64,000 nt of DNA from Nostoc sp. NIES-4103 (GCF_002368335.1 NZ_AP018288.1:7084609-7148608), one strand, 5' to 3'; positions 33,681-44,369 are shown, counted from the stretch's first letter. The notes: generated by a model from the letters alone, not told the origin. Numbers and translations are program-made.

Positions 33681-34679
33681 CTAACTCGCCAAATATTCAT
33701 CCATACTTGCTTTAGACTTACGGAGTTTAGTTAAGGCTTCCCGCTCAATTTGCCGTACTCGTTCGCGGCTAATATTCAAGATTTCGCCGATTCTGGCAAG
33801 AGTTAGCGCTTGTCCGTCGGTTAACCCAAAGCGCAAGGTGATCACTTCCCGTTGTTGGGGGGTAAGTTCTTCCATCAGGCGTTCTAAGTCATTAGACAAG
33901 GAAGATTGCATGACAAACTCTTCTGGAGAAGCGCCTGGATCTTCCAACATTTCTCCGAGTTCGGTGTCGTAGTTATCCCCTAACCGTAAATCTAAAGATA
34001 AGGGCAAACGCGCTTTTTCTAGATACTCCCGTACTTGCTTGGGAGTTAATTCCAATTCTTGAGCTAGTTCTGAAGCTGTAGGGGCGCGTCCCAATCTTTG
34101 AGATAATTGGCGCTGAGCTTTTTTAATCTTATTTAATTTTTCGGTAATGTGAATTGGTAGGCGAATAGTACGAGCTTTTTCTGCGATCGCTCTTGTAATT
34201 GCTTGACGAATCCACCAATAGGCATAGGTAGAAAATCTGTAACCTTTGGTGGGGTCAAACTTTTCTACCCCGCGCTGCATACCAATGCTGCCTTCTTGAA
34301 TCAAGTCGAGTAAATCGACGTTGCGCTTAATATACTTTTTGGCAACGGATACCACTAGCCGCAAGTTGGCTTCTACCATCTTACGCTTGGCAATTTCACC
34401 ATGAGCGATCACTGCGTTCAATTCTGCTGTTTCTAGCTTTGCCGCTTTTGCCCACTCTTCTGTTGTCGGTTGACGACCCAACTGGGTAGCAAGATCTTCC
34501 CTCATGTCGTACAACGCGGTTGAACGTTGTACTTGTTTGCCATAAAAAATTTCCTCCTCGTGAGTTAAGAGTGGCACACGGCCAATCTCACGCAGGTAAG
34601 TCCGCACTAGGTCTGTGGCTGTTGGAGCGGTCTTCATGGCGCTACTCTTTGGTAATGATGGGTTTTCAGGTAGAGTCAT
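33681..34679 (-). CDS. Group 2 RNA polymerase sigma-70 factor
   Basis: A 332-residue sigma factor lacking the long region 1.1, as in cyanobacterial group 2 factors (SigB-SigE). Region 1.2 is [20 protein letters not shown]; regions 2.1-2.4 include [37 protein letters not shown] and [20 protein letters not shown]; region 3 is [19 protein letters not shown]; region 4 ends [26 protein letters not shown]. Group 2 factors steer responses to nitrogen, carbon, light and heat stress. I cannot say which of SigB, SigC, SigD or SigE it is. The upstream region of 800 bp is repeat-rich. No SD is seen before the ATG at 34679. Confidence 0.93.
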   Translation of the reverse strand: MTLPENPSLPKSSAMKTAPTATDLVRTYLREIGRVPLLTHEEEIFYGKQVQRSTALYDMREDLATQLGRQPTTEEWAKAAKLETAELNAVIAHGEIAKRKMVEANLRLVVSVAKKYIKRNVDLLDLIQEGSIGMQRGVEKFDPTKGYRFSTYAYWWIRQAITRAIAEKARTIRLPIHITEKLNKIKKAQRQLSQRLGRAPTASELAQELELTPKQVREYLEKARLPLSLDLRLGDNYDTELGEMLEDPGASPEEFVMQSSLSNDLERLMEELTPQQREVITLRFGLTDGQALTLARIGEILNISRERVRQIEREALTKLRKSKASMDEYLAS

Positions 34680-35502
34680 TTACTTAGTGGATGATCTTTA
34701 AGGGCGCTAACCAGTGAGACTGGGAAACAATATGTCGCTTAGAATTTACGCAGCCGAGATTCTCATCTGCTCATATGAATCAAAATTAGGGTCTTAACTG
34801 CTAGACCTTACAGTTATCTCCTTGCTTTCACAAGTATCTATAGTTAGATAAAAGGTAGTAAGAGTGAGATTTTTTGTATTTAATGATTATAAATAATTGT
34901 AACATTTATGAGAAAAATTGGAATATGGGATAACCCTGAATTTCTCAGGTGTTTTAGTTCATACACTATCTAATTCGTAATTCGTAATTCGTAATTCGTA
35001 ATTTTTGGCTTTCAGACTCTTACCTGTAGGGGGAGCTGCAATTAGGAGTCGTCACAATCTACTACTGGCTTAGCTCCTGCTTTGTCCAATCAATCTCATC
35101 AAGCAATGTCATTGCCTGATGAGATTGGGCTTCGCCCAGTTGTTTATAGAGTAATAGCCATCAGTTGCGATCGCAAAAATTGTCATTTCTTTCAAAACTT
35201 TTTGGAACTCTACTTATATGATCTCTGTAGACGAAAACATAATCTACTCATATTTGTTAAAATATCTCAATGGAAACAATAAATATTCTTTTATAATAAT
35301 TGCTTAATTTTCCTTGTAAATACTGCTTAATGCAGATTGAGATGGGGAGTGGGGGGCAGGAGAGCAGAGGAGCAGTGGAAGATGAGGGGGATGAGGGGGA
35401 TGAGGGGGATAATTCTTCACTTTTAACTATTTACCAATGCCCCATGCCCCATGCCCCATGCCCCATGCCCCATGCCCTATGCCCCATGCCCTAAAAGCAT
35501 TC
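34680..35502. other. Repeat-rich gap between sigma factor and carB
   Basis: No gene seen. It contains TAATTCG 8-bp repeats at 34971-35003, a near-perfect palindrome at 35091-35127 (CAATCTCATCA arm, one mismatch, inner GCAATG/CATTGC), GATGAGGGG 9-bp repeats at 35381-35410, and GCCCCAT 7-bp repeats at 35436-35492 just after the carB stop. The sigma factor promoter should lie in the AT-rich part 34690-34960. Confidence 0.7.
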
Positions 35503-38500
35503 CTAACGATTGGCGCAGTACTCTTGGATGACTTTTACGTCTAAAGTAGTATTTTGTAAAGAACGAATGGCGGCAACAGTGGCTTTTGCCCCGGCGATGG
35601 TGGTAATGATGGGAATTTTGTAAGCCAAGGCTGTGCGGCGGATTAATCTAGCATCAGTGTGGGCTTCTTCCCCAGAAGGCGTATTGATGATCAGTTGGAT
35701 TTTCTGATTTTTAATGGCATCTAGGACATGGGGGCGTCCTTCATGGAGTTTCAGCACCAACTCAATATCTAATCCCTGTTCTTGGAGGACTTGGCGTGTG
35801 CCAAATGTAGCCATGACAGTAAAGCCCAGATCAATAAATTCCCTAACTACAGAAACAGCGGCGGCTTTGTCGCGATCGCTCATGGACACAAAGACAGTAC
35901 CTGTTAAAGGTAAACGTTCTCCTGCACCTAACTCTGCTTTGGCAAAGGCGCGTCCAAAATCACTGTCAATTCCCATGACTTCACCAGTAGAGCGCATCTC
36001 TGGGCCTAATATCGTATCAGTTCCAGGGAATTTATTAAACGGTAATACCGCTTCTTTAACGGCAATGTGAGAGGGGATAACTTCTTGTGTAAAACCTAGC
36101 TCCTCTAAAGTTTTACCCGACATAATTAAGGATGCTAGTTTTGCCAAGGGAACACCCGTGGCTTTAGAAACAAAGGGCACTGTCCGCGAGGCGCGGGGGT
36201 TGGCTTCTAAAATGTAAACTTGGGGAGAATAACTTTGAGCGCCGACAACAGCAAACTGAATATTCATCAACCCCACAACTGAGAGAGACTGTGCTAATTG
36301 CACTGTCCAGGTGCGAATTTGATTCAGTACTGCTGGTGGTAAAGAAATCGATGGTAATGCACAAGCAGAATCTCCAGAGTGAATTCCTGCTTGTTCGATG
36401 TGTTCCATGATACCGCCGATCACTACTCTTCCTGTGTGGTCAGCGATCGCATCCACATCTACTTCAATGGCGTTTTCCAAAAACTTATCAATTAAAATCG
36501 GATGGTCTGGTTCTACTTGTACTGCAAAAGTCATGTAGCGTTCCAATTCCGTATCCGAATAGACGATTTCCATCGCTCGACCCCCAAGTACATAGCTGGG
36601 ACGCACCACGACTGGATAACCAATACGTTTGGCTACAATTAGGGCATCTTCGTAACTCCTGGCTGTACCATTGGGCGGTTGGGCAATATTCAACTGTTTG
36701 AGAATTTTTTCAAAACGCTCTCTATCTTCTGCTGTGTCGATAGAGTCTGGTGATGTTCCCCAAATTTTAGGAATTGGTAAACTCTCCCCAGTACCCAGTC
36801 CCCAGTCCCCAGTCCCCAGTCCCTGCAAATATTGCTGGAGGGGAACAGCTAGCTTCAATGGTGTTTGTCCGCCGAACTGGACAATTATACCTACAGGGTT
36901 TTCAGCTTCGATGATGTTGAGGACATCTTCTTTAGTCAACGGCTCAAAGTAAAGGCGATCGCTAGTATCGTAGTCTGTAGAAACTGTCTCTGGGTTGGAG
37001 TTGACCATAATTGTCTCGAAGCCTGCTGCTTTTAAAGCATAGGAGGCGTGACAACAACAGTAGTCAAATTCAATTCCCTGTCCTATTCTGTTAGGCCCAC
37101 CACCCAAAATCATCACTTTCGGTTTGGTAGTTGGCAAAACTTCCGTTTCTTCTTCGTAGGTGGAGTAGTAATAGGGAGTAAATGCTTCAAATTCAGCAGC
37201 GCAGGTGTCCACAGTTTTATAAACTGGAATTACACCCAGCTGTTTGCGGTAAGTGCGGACTTCATCTTCGCTGGTTTTGGTCGCATAAGCAATCTGGCGA
37301 TCGCTAAATCCATCGCGTTTGACACTATAAAACTGCTCTTTTGTCAACTGTTTTAAGGGTGTCCGCTTCAGGAATTTTTCCACCTCTAGCAGGTGTTGCA
37401 GTTTATCTAAGAACCAAGGGTCAATACCTGTAAGTTCGTAAATGTCCTCACTAGTGATTCCTTGTTGCAAGGCATGACGTACAGCGAAAATGCGATCGGG
37501 GTTGGGTGTGCGTAGCAAAGCGCGAATTTGTTCACCGCTGGGCAATTTTTCTGCTTTGTCGCAACCCCAGCCAGCACGGCCAGTTTCCAGAGAACGCAGC
37601 GCTTTTTGGAAAGATTCGTTAAATGTCCGCCCAATGGCCATTGCTTCCCCTACTGACTTCATTTGTGTTGTCAGCACAGGTTCGGAACCGGGAAATTTTT
37701 CAAAGGCGAAGCGGGGAACTTTGGTAACTACATAGTCAATGGTTGGTTCAAAAGATGCGGGAGTTTTTTTGGTGATGTCGTTGTTAATTTCATTCAACGT
37801 GTAGCCAACCGCCAGCTTTGCGGCTATTTTGGCAATGGGAAAACCCGTAGCTTTAGAAGCCAAAGCAGAACTCCGAGAAACACGGGGATTCATTTCAATG
37901 ACAACCACATCCCCAGTTACAGGATTGACAGCAAACTGGATGTTGGAACCGCCAGTTTCCACGCCAATTTCGCGGATGATTTTAATCGCCATGTCCCGCA
38001 ACCGTTGGTATTCTTTATCAGTGAGCGTTTGGGCGGGAGCAACGGTAATTGAGTCGCCGGTGTGGATGCCCATCGGGTCAAGGTTTTCGATGGAACAGAT
38101 AATCACGACGTTATCTGCTAAGTCGCGCATCACTTCCAATTCGTATTCTTTCCAGCCGAGTAGGGACTGGTCGATGAGAATTTGGGAAACGGGACTAGCA
38201 TCTATACCTACCTGTGCCATTTCTTCAAATTCTTCTTGGTTGTAGGCAATACCACCGCCAGTACCACCCATTGTAAAGGCAGGGCGGATAATTAACGGGT
38301 AAGTACCAATGCGGCGAGCGATCGCTTTGGCTTCTTCTAAAGATGAGGCGGTGCCACTAGGACACACGTCTACCCCAATCTTGGCCATGGCTTCGTTAAA
38401 AAGTTTTCTATCTTCAGCTTTCTCAATCGCTGGTAACTTCGCCCCGATTAATTCGACATTGTACTTTTCTAAGACACCATTTTTTGCTAAGGCGACGGCA

Positions 38501-38793
38501 ATGTTGAGGGCAGTTTGTCCTCCCATTGTTGGTAGTAGGGCATCAGGACGTTCTTTGGCGATGACTTTTTCTACTAATTCTGGTGTTAGTGGTTCAATAT
38601 AAGTGCGATCGGCCGTTTCTGGGTCGGTCATGATTGTCGCTGGATTGGAATTGACCAACACCACCTCATAACCTTCTTCTCGCAGTGCTTTGCAGGCTTG
38701 GGTACCAGAGTAGTCAAATTCACAGGCTTGTCCGATGACAATAGGGCCAGATCCTAACAGTAGTATTTTTTGCAGGTCTTGACGGCGGGGCAT
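35503..38793 (-). CDS. carB: Carbamoyl-phosphate synthase large subunit
   Basis: A 1,096-residue CarB, which with CarA makes carbamoyl phosphate from bicarbonate, glutamine-derived ammonia and two ATP for pyrimidine and arginine synthesis. It has two homologous ATP-grasp halves ([20 protein letters not shown] and [20 protein letters not shown]), an oligomerisation domain between them and a C-terminal MGS-like allosteric domain ([34 protein letters not shown]). Residues about 657-670 ([12 protein letters not shown]) have no counterpart in the usual protein and are encoded by a 7-bp CAGTCCC tandem repeat; flanking conserved sequence continues in frame ([19 protein letters not shown]). It is single on the minus strand. 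Confidence 0.97.
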   Translation of the reverse strand: MPRRQDLQKILLLGSGPIVIGQACEFDYSGTQACKALREEGYEVVLVNSNPATIMTDPETADRTYIEPLTPELVEKVIAKERPDALLPTMGGQTALNIAVALAKNGVLEKYNVELIGAKLPAIEKAEDRKLFNEAMAKIGVDVCPSGTASSLEEAKAIARRIGTYPLIIRPAFTMGGTGGGIAYNQEEFEEMAQVGIDASPVSQILIDQSLLGWKEYELEVMRDLADNVVIICSIENLDPMGIHTGDSITVAPAQTLTDKEYQRLRDMAIKIIREIGVETGGSNIQFAVNPVTGDVVVIEMNPRVSRSSALASKATGFPIAKIAAKLAVGYTLNEINNDITKKTPASFEPTIDYVVTKVPRFAFEKFPGSEPVLTTQMKSVGEAMAIGRTFNESFQKALRSLETGRAGWGCDKAEKLPSGEQIRALLRTPNPDRIFAVRHALQQGITSEDIYELTGIDPWFLDKLQHLLEVEKFLKRTPLKQLTKEQFYSVKRDGFSDRQIAYATKTSEDEVRTYRKQLGVIPVYKTVDTCAAEFEAFTPYYYSTYEEETEVLPTTKPKVMILGGGPNRIGQGIEFDYCCCHASYALKAAGFETIMVNSNPETVSTDYDTSDRLYFEPLTKEDVLNIIEAENPVGIIVQFGGQTPLKLAVPLQQYLQGLGTGDWGLGTGESLPIPKIWGTSPDSIDTAEDRERFEKILKQLNIAQPPNGTARSYEDALIVAKRIGYPVVVRPSYVLGGRAMEIVYSDTELERYMTFAVQVEPDHPILIDKFLENAIEVDVDAIADHTGRVVIGGIMEHIEQAGIHSGDSACALPSISLPPAVLNQIRTWTVQLAQSLSVVGLMNIQFAVVGAQSYSPQVYILEANPRASRTVPFVSKATGVPLAKLASLIMSGKTLEELGFTQEVIPSHIAVKEAVLPFNKFPGTDTILGPEMRSTGEVMGIDSDFGRAFAKAELGAGERLPLTGTVFVSMSDRDKAAAVSVVREFIDLGFTVMATFGTRQVLQEQGLDIELVLKLHEGRPHVLDAIKNQKIQLIINTPSGEEAHTDARLIRRTALAYKIPIITTIAGAKATVAAIRSLQNTTLDVKVIQEYCANR
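36786..36823. repeat. 7-bp tandem repeat inside carB
   Basis: Five CCCAGTC/CCCCAGT-type units lie within the carB reading frame. The same motif (GGGGACTGGGGACTGG) occurs between genes, for example at 6110-6135. It has been tolerated because the total added length keeps the frame. Confidence 0.85.
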
Positions 38794-39303
38794 AGTCTTT
38801 GGGATGGGGTAGGAGAATACAAATCCTGATTATTTTAAGATTCTTTCCCCCTGGTTATGTTGTTTCTTATCAAGTTTTCCAGGTTTGATTGCAAAAAAGG
38901 CAGAGGGATGGGGGGATGAGGAGATGAGGGAGATGAGGGAGATGAGGGAGATGAGGGAGATGAGGGAGATGAGGGAGACAAAAAGAATAACTCTTAGCTA
39001 ACTCCTGCATCCTACCTTGTAACAATTGACAACTGACCACTGACAACTGACTATCTTTTTTTAACAGGTTTTAGTTTAAATATTTCTCAAGAAATAACTT
39101 TTAGGAGTTTTACAATGTTTTTCAGCTAAACTGATGATTTTTAGAATGGTTATGTATTTTTTTAAGTAAAAATAACTAACATTTAACTGTGAATAGAATA
39201 GCTTAAATAAAAATACTTCCTAACAAGCTAATTGCTAATAATTTTTATTATATATTTTGTTACTGATATTACATATTGTGAGGTTTTATGTACTTAGATT
39301 AAA
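38794..39303. other. Gap between carB and dps with 9-bp repeats
   Basis: No gene seen. GATGAGGGA 9-bp units run from about 38915 to 38977, followed by CTGACAA/CTGACCA heptads near 39025-39050. The rest is AT-rich. The carB promoter should lie near 38800-38900. Confidence 0.7.
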
Positions 39304-39336
39304 AATGGCAGAGAGATCATACTGCTCTCTGCCATT
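39304..39336 (-). terminator. Intrinsic terminator of dps
   Basis: A 12-bp perfect stem (39304-39315 with 39325-39336) with a 9-base loop, followed on the minus strand by TTTTTAATC. It lies about 50 bp past the dps stop codon. Confidence 0.85.
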
Positions 39337-39389
39337 CTTTATATTTTTTTAAGACTTAGTGCTTCAAGTTCAACTGAAATAAGAAGGTG

Positions 39390-39944
39390 TTAGTTCTGAG
39401 CAGGTTGAACAAAGCCCAAGGTTAAACTATCCTTAGCTAGGAAGTGAGCCAAATGGTAAGCTCTTTCTTCAGTCTTTAACAGAATTTTCTCGTACAAATA
39501 GCGTGTGCCACGATCGCCCAAACTTTCTGCCTGAGCAGCTTGGCGACGAATCACGTTAATAATAGCTTGTTCTGCTGCTAGGTCATTTTCTACCATCTTG
39601 CGGGCAGAAAATACACCATCGGGTTCTGGCTCAAAACAGGTTAATTCTGCTAATTTACTAAAGCTAGCGGCTGGCACACCGCCCAGTCCGTTCAAGCGTT
39701 CGCCAATTTCATGCACGTGATCTTGAACTTCTTCGTAGCTTTCGCTAAAAAATTGATGTAGTGAGTAAAACTCTGCACCCTCAACTACAAAATGGTGTTT
39801 TTGGTACTGCAAGTACAGTGCTTGAAAACTAGCTAAGACTACGTTAAATCCTTCTGTGACTGGAGCAGTAACACTGCGATCCAGTAATACAGGATTGTCA
39901 TAAACCTGACCAAAATTTTGTAACAAAGTGTGTGTATCAGCCAT
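39390..39944 (-). CDS. dps: Dps family ferritin-like DNA-protection protein
   Basis: A 184-residue Dps, a dodecameric mini-ferritin that oxidises and stores iron and consumes peroxide. The four-helix bundle includes [26 protein letters not shown] (ferroxidase His), [22 protein letters not shown] (Asp/Glu ligands) and a C-terminal helix [20 protein letters not shown]. Nostocales carry several Dps paralogues; which one this is cannot be told. GAGGAGAAC directly precedes the ATG, a strong ribosome binding site, and a strong terminator follows, suggesting a well-expressed single gene. Confidence 0.93.
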   Translation of the reverse strand: MADTHTLLQNFGQVYDNPVLLDRSVTAPVTEGFNVVLASFQALYLQYQKHHFVVEGAEFYSLHQFFSESYEEVQDHVHEIGERLNGLGGVPAASFSKLAELTCFEPEPDGVFSARKMVENDLAAEQAIINVIRRQAAQAESLGDRGTRYLYEKILLKTEERAYHLAHFLAKDSLTLGFVQPAQN

Positions 39945-40466
39945 GTTCTCCTCGCTTTTTAGCAGTTATGATTTTTAACTGCTTAGTCTCTACATATTAA
40001 CATTTTAAAAATAAATGCAAGCCCCATCAATATCATAAAAATTTGAAAATTTTTGTCGTTAAAAGTGCAAACATTTCTTCTTGAGAAATTTTTGTCATAT
40101 CCATCACTTAGTAGATGACAATTATTTTCCTAGAGAAAGGAAAGAGAAAAGGATAGGATTTTTGTTTTCTTACATACAAAAGCTACTTTTGCCAAAACAG
40201 GACTGACGTAAACAATGGGCGAAACTCTTATTTTTAGGTAGCGGTGATTAATGAATTGTCGCTACAAACTGTAGTGTCGCGTGAGTCCTGAGAGTATTGC
40301 TCTAACCCCTGTTTCTCTAAAATTTCCTCAACAACAGGGAATTGTGACAAATTTTTTATATTTTTTTGATGTAGTAACTGAGAATTGTTTGCACTTAAGG
40401 TATCCTAATAAGAGAGGCTGTATTCCCAAAAGGGCTAAATATTAGGGAGTAAAAGCACAGTAGTTA
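39945..40466. other. AT-rich gap with one palindromic repeat
   Basis: No gene seen. Mostly AT-rich dps upstream region. At 40238-40265 lies a palindrome with GTAGCG/CGCTAC arms, the same family as 30707-30734: both share ATGAATTG in the loop side and an AGTCCT motif downstream. Confidence 0.65.
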
Positions 40467-40748
40467 ATGCAAGTTTGTCGCACTTTGGGGGCTAGTTTCT
40501 TGAAATCGTTCAGTTCACAAATAGAAAGCAAGCACACTGTAGAGGTCAATTGGGCAGATCGTTGGCAGGTATATCAACGCCTACAGGAACTAGACATTCC
40601 CTGTTGGTGTGAGACTAACCAACCATTGCGAGTTGAAATTGGCAATCCCACCGCAGCTGTTCAACTTTGGAACGTGATGCGGCGATTGACAGCCTCTCGT
40701 CAAGACTTGATTTGGAATCTTGAACACTGCTGGCGTAGTCGTCACTAA
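40467..40748 (+). CDS. Small conserved cyanobacterial hypothetical protein
   Basis: A 93-residue soluble protein with no recognised named family. The conserved-looking part is VNWADRWQVYQRLQELDIPCWC, then PLRVEIGNPTAAVQLWNVMRRLTASRQDLIWNLEHCW, rich in Trp and suggesting a compact alpha/beta fold that binds a partner. Two cysteines are in IPCWC. The upstream DNA resembles a promoter (TTGTTTGCACTTAAGGTATCCT near 40386-40410), but no Shine-Dalgarno is seen. It is 80 bp upstream of the [2Fe-2S] protein gene on the same strand and may share its transcript. Confidence 0.7.
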   Translation: MQVCRTLGASFLKSFSSQIESKHTVEVNWADRWQVYQRLQELDIPCWCETNQPLRVEIGNPTAAVQLWNVMRRLTASRQDLIWNLEHCWRSRH

Positions 40749-40828
40749 AAGTTTCCAAAGGTTGCTGTTTCAAACTTCTCAGTTAATGTCTTAGGCACAC
40801 CTTAGTTAAAAAAATTAGGTTAAACAAC

Positions 40829-41497
40829 ATGAGTGCATACTACAGTACAGAAATCTCGGAATTTTGCCTTGAAGGAAGGTTTATCGATTTCGTAATTAAA
40901 GATGGCTATAAGCTAAAAGGCTTATTGTTAGCGACTGCTGAGGGTGAATGCTACGTTAAACTGGCTAAACATTTAAGGGCGACTTTTGACTGGAGATTAC
41001 CGCGAGGTACTTGGTTACAAGTTGTTGGTGAAAAAAAGCACGAACTAAAAAACGATAAAATTACATTTAAAGCTGAGCGTGTGATGGCAGCGCGAAGCGA
41101 GATGGCGAAAGTTCAGGCTGTCACTGCATTACAAGAACCTCCAGCAGTTGATAGCGCCAAGACAAAACCAGCCAAGACTAAAGCCACAATTTTAGTGTGT
41201 CAAAAGTCCGATTGTATGAAACGTGGTGGTAAAGGGCTTTGTCAGGCATTGGAGGCAAGTTTAAGCGATCGCGGTTTGGAAGACCAAGTTACTATTAGAG
41301 GTACTGGCTGTATGAAAAACTGCAAAGCTGGCCCTAATTTGGTAATGCCAGATAAAACCCGCTACAGCCGTATTAGTGCGGCAGAAGTCCCTGCACTCAT
41401 GGATAAGCATTTTGCTGAAAAAGGTTTGGAACAATTTCCAGAAAATAGCAGTCAAGTAGAAATATCTATGCCACGCTTTGCTGATGCTGCTGGCTAA
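40829..41497 (+). CDS. Thioredoxin-like [2Fe-2S] ferredoxin domain protein
   Basis: A 222-residue protein. Residues 1-95 form an uncharacterised N-terminal domain (FCLEGRFIDFVIKDGYKLKG, LPRGTWLQVVGEKKHELKN) resembling a small beta-barrel. After an Ala/Lys-rich linker, residues about 125-205 are a thioredoxin-like [2Fe-2S] ferredoxin: ILVCQKSDCMKRGGKGLCQAL and GTGCMKNCKAGPNLVM supply the cluster cysteines. Such domains carry electrons or regulate redox partners such as hydrogenases; the partner is unknown here. A good intrinsic terminator follows at 41562-41592. Confidence 0.85.
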   Translation: MSAYYSTEISEFCLEGRFIDFVIKDGYKLKGLLLATAEGECYVKLAKHLRATFDWRLPRGTWLQVVGEKKHELKNDKITFKAERVMAARSEMAKVQAVTALQEPPAVDSAKTKPAKTKATILVCQKSDCMKRGGKGLCQALEASLSDRGLEDQVTIRGTGCMKNCKAGPNLVMPDKTRYSRISAAEVPALMDKHFAEKGLEQFPENSSQVEISMPRFADAAG

Positions 41498-41561
41498 GTC
41501 TTTAAATATATTAATGAGAAAGTTTAATAATAAATATTTTTTGTTCTCCTCAAGAGCTATT

Positions 41562-41592
41562 AGACCTTTTGCAAATTTTTAGCAAAAGGTCT
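41562..41592 (+). terminator. Intrinsic terminator after the [2Fe-2S] protein gene
   Basis: An 11-bp perfect stem (41562-41572 with 41582-41592), 9-base loop, followed by GTTCTTTTTTTAT. It lies 65 bp past the stop codon. Confidence 0.9.
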
Positions 41593-41710
41593 GTTCTTTT
41601 TTTATCTCACGCAGAGGTGCAGAGTCGCACAGAAGAACGTGAGAGTGTAATCTCGATGTCTGGAAAGTTCTGTAAAGTGGGGGTTTGTATTTTATTCACC
41701 TTCATCAGCT

Positions 41711-42505
41711 TTACATGGAATCAAGTCGGCGACGTAGTTGGCTGCTGAAGCTATCAATGACGGTAACGACTACTAACAGCACTAACATCATGGTTGTGGC
41801 TTTGTTGTACTCGAAGCCGTCGATGTAAGTTTTTAATTGAAAGCCAATACCGCCTGCACCAACTACACCCAACACTGAAGCAGCACGGATATTGTATTCA
41901 AACATCCATAAGGTGTAACCTAATCCCAAGGGCAATACTTGAGGAAGAATACCGTATTGAGCAATTTGTAATCTTGAGGCTCCGATAACTTGCAAAGATT
42001 CTAAAGAACGAGGATTAACAGCTTCAATTGCTTGTTGATAGAACTTTGCTAGGTAGCCTATGGTGTATATTCCTAAAGCTAAAGTACCAGCTGGCGCGCC
42101 TAATCCGGTGGCGGCAACAAAAATTAGCCCCAGAATAATTGAGGGAACTGAACGTACAACATTTTGCAGTAAATTAGCTAGCGATCGCAACCAACTAGGA
42201 GCAACATTGCTAGCGCTAGCTACAGCTATTGGTACAGAAATAATTGCACCAATGGTAGTTCCCCATAAAGACATCTGTATGGTTTCAATTAGTGCCTTAA
42301 TTGCTATATCTACAACTTTGAAATCGGGAGGAAATAATCTAGAAATAAAGTTTGTAATGTGCGGCCAACTGGATTTTAGCAATTCAAAATCTACTTTCAG
42401 TCCTTGCAAAGCCCAAGCATAAACTACAACGGTAATTAATAGGATGAATAGAGGACTCATCCAAAGGTAACGACGTACAAATTTTAAATTAAAGAAATAA
42501 TTCAC
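41711..42505 (-). CDS. phnE: Phosphonate/phosphite ABC transporter permease PhnE
   Basis: A 264-residue inner-membrane permease of the PhnE family with about six transmembrane segments. The EAA loop region reads YQQAIEAVNPRSLESLQVIGASRLQIAQYGILPQVLP, which contacts the ATPase. It imports phosphonate, phosphite or phosphate esters with PhnC and PhnD. The start is GTG at 42505. It is the last gene of phnD-phnC-phnE, 21 bp after phnC. No C-P lyase or phosphite dehydrogenase gene is within the window, so the substrate stays open. Confidence 0.93.
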   Translation of the reverse strand: MNYFFNLKFVRRYLWMSPLFILLITVVVYAWALQGLKVDFELLKSSWPHITNFISRLFPPDFKVVDIAIKALIETIQMSLWGTTIGAIISVPIAVASASNVAPSWLRSLANLLQNVVRSVPSIILGLIFVAATGLGAPAGTLALGIYTIGYLAKFYQQAIEAVNPRSLESLQVIGASRLQIAQYGILPQVLPLGLGYTLWMFEYNIRAASVLGVVGAGGIGFQLKTYIDGFEYNKATTMMLVLLVVVTVIDSFSSQLRRRLDSM

Positions 42506-42526
42506 TGAGAAATATGACTGATCTAT

Positions 42527-43261
42527 TCAACTAGAAATTTCAGCAAATTGAGCTTGCAAGTTATCACAAGGCCCTTCATAAACGACACGTCCAGCATTTA
42601 AGACAATGGCTCGTTGGGCATATTTTGCTGCTATGCCCAAATCGTGTAAAACCGCTACAATGGTCATGCCTTGTTCGGTGTGCAACTCAGATAAAGTCTG
42701 CATAACTTGTTGAGATGCCACAATATCCAAACCTGTGATGGGTTCATCGGCTAAGAGAATTTGTGGAGATTGAATTAAAGCACGAGCGATCGCTACTCGT
42801 TGTTGCTGTCCTCCACTAAGTAAACTAGTTTTTTGATCGGCTAGCTGTCTTAAACCCAACTGTTCTAGTAATTCTAACGCCAAAAGGCGATCGCGTTTGG
42901 GAAATCCTAACAATGTCTGCCAAGTTGTCCTTGCACCCAAGCGTCCACACAAAACATTTTCCAGCGCTGATAATTGCCGAATTAATCCGCCACCTTGAAA
43001 CAACATGCTGACGTCGCGGCGGATTTGGGGCAATGTTTGGGGAGTCATGACCACATTATTAATGCTAATTTCTCCTTTTACTAGTGGCACTAACCCAACT
43101 AGCGATCGCAACAATGTAGACTTTCCTGCACCATTCAGTCCTAGCAAAACCACAAACTCGCCGCGCTTAATTTGGCAATTAACCCCGTTGAGTATAGGAC
43201 GATTCAGAGAAGCAGCGTAAGCCGTCTCTACGTTGTGACACTCAATTACATAATCACTCAT
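42527..43261 (-). CDS. phnC: Phosphonate/phosphite ABC transporter ATPase PhnC
   Basis: A 244-residue ABC ATPase that energises the transporter. Walker A is GLNGAGKST, the signature LSGGQQQRVAIARAL, Walker B ILLADEPITGLD, and the H-loop lies in VAVLHDLGIA. The insertion and length fit the PhnC subfamily. It lies between phnD and phnE, with a 133-bp spacer to phnD containing CCCTCATCC repeats. Confidence 0.95.
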   Translation of the reverse strand: MSDYVIECHNVETAYAASLNRPILNGVNCQIKRGEFVVLLGLNGAGKSTLLRSLVGLVPLVKGEISINNVVMTPQTLPQIRRDVSMLFQGGGLIRQLSALENVLCGRLGARTTWQTLLGFPKRDRLLALELLEQLGLRQLADQKTSLLSGGQQQRVAIARALIQSPQILLADEPITGLDIVASQQVMQTLSELHTEQGMTIVAVLHDLGIAAKYAQRAIVLNAGRVVYEGPCDNLQAQFAEISS

Positions 43262-43394
43262 CCTACACCTCGGTCAATTTCACTGTTGCATTGGGATAAA
43301 AGTCAGTTGTCAGGAGGCAGGAAGGGGTAAAGAATTATTTCCCTCATCCCCCTCATCCCCTGCACCTCCCCTGCACCCCCGCCCCCCTGCTTCC

Positions 43395-44369
43395 TTATGG
43401 TTCTATGCCAACACGCTGGAGGGCTTCACGGACTGGTGCTAGGTGACTATTATGATCAACTTTCACTAATTCGGTGGAGTTATACAAGTTACTTAGCAGT
43501 TTGTTATTTTCTGACTGATTTAACTTGAGAAGGGCGTTGACAATTCTTTCTTTTTCAGTATCAGGGACATCATCATCAATGGCGATACCGTGGGCAGGTA
43601 CACCGGAGATTCTATGCAGTACGCGCAATTTACTTTTTTCTTCTGCCGTAATATACGGAGAATTTAAAGCATATTCAGATACGGCAGCTACATCAGCTTG
43701 ACCCCGTACTACTGCTTGCAGTGCTTTGCCATAATTACCACCGTAGGTAACTTGTCCGAAGAAACCATCCAAGCGATCGCGATCGGGTACAAATCCCTCT
43801 TTGACCAATTCACTGACAGGGAAAATAAACCCTGAACCAGAGGTGGGGGAAGTAAAGGCCATTTTTTTGCCCCGCAGTTGTTCTAAGGTTGCTTTGGCTG
43901 AATCTTTGGTTGTCAGGGGGCTATTATTAGGAACGACAAATACTGAGTCGTATGTGTATCTTCCCGAATAGTTGGGACGTACTTCAGCTAAGTACAGCTT
44001 TGCATTGGCTAGTTGTTCGGCTTTCAAAGCTGGACGGCTACTTAAGAAAGACACATCAGCTTGATTTACTTTCAAGGCTTCTACAGCAGCAGTATCATCA
44101 CCAATCTTGGCTTGCACTGGAATTCCTAACTCTTTCGATAAAAAAGTTCCGACGGCATTTGCTTTATTTTGCAAGTCTGTGGAATCAGAACGACTGGGAA
44201 ATACAACTGTCAATGTCTCCAGCTTTTGGGCAACTGAGGGTGACGCTTGTTGACTAGTAGTGGAGTTAGTGTTTGTGTCCTGTGTACATCCTGTGATGCT
44301 GATCGCTAAACCTGTCAGAGCTACTAATGTCCCTCTAGCAGCCAACAAGCCTTTTTTGCTCACACTCAT
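43395..44369 (-). CDS. phnD: Phosphonate/phosphite-binding lipoprotein PhnD
   Basis: A 324-residue periplasmic substrate-binding lipoprotein. The signal ends in a lipobox (SITGC, Cys at about residue 28), then a Ser/Thr/Gln-rich spacer. The type-2 periplasmic-binding fold has the PhnD motifs LTVVFPSRSDSTDL, VKVNQADVSFLSSRPAL-like sequence, FTSPTSGSGFIFPVSELVKEG and VVRGQADVAAVSEYAL. The T-S-G-S-G-F loop is the usual ligand-binding loop. It is the first gene of the operon; the promoter should be in 44370-44500. Phosphate starvation control is expected from the family but I see no clear Pho box. Confidence 0.93.
   Translation of the reverse strand: MSVSKKGLLAARGTLVALTGLAISITGCTQDTNTNSTTSQQASPSVAQKLETLTVVFPSRSDSTDLQNKANAVGTFLSKELGIPVQAKIGDDTAAVEALKVNQADVSFLSSRPALKAEQLANAKLYLAEVRPNYSGRYTYDSVFVVPNNSPLTTKDSAKATLEQLRGKKMAFTSPTSGSGFIFPVSELVKEGFVPDRDRLDGFFGQVTYGGNYGKALQAVVRGQADVAAVSEYALNSPYITAEEKSKLRVLHRISGVPAHGIAIDDDVPDTEKERIVNALLKLNQSENNKLLSNLYNSTELVKVDHNSHLAPVREALQRVGIEP

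Noticed and set aside
35082..35282. 66-residue frame between the sigma factor and carB genes
   Set aside because: It runs through a palindromic repeat and has no family features.
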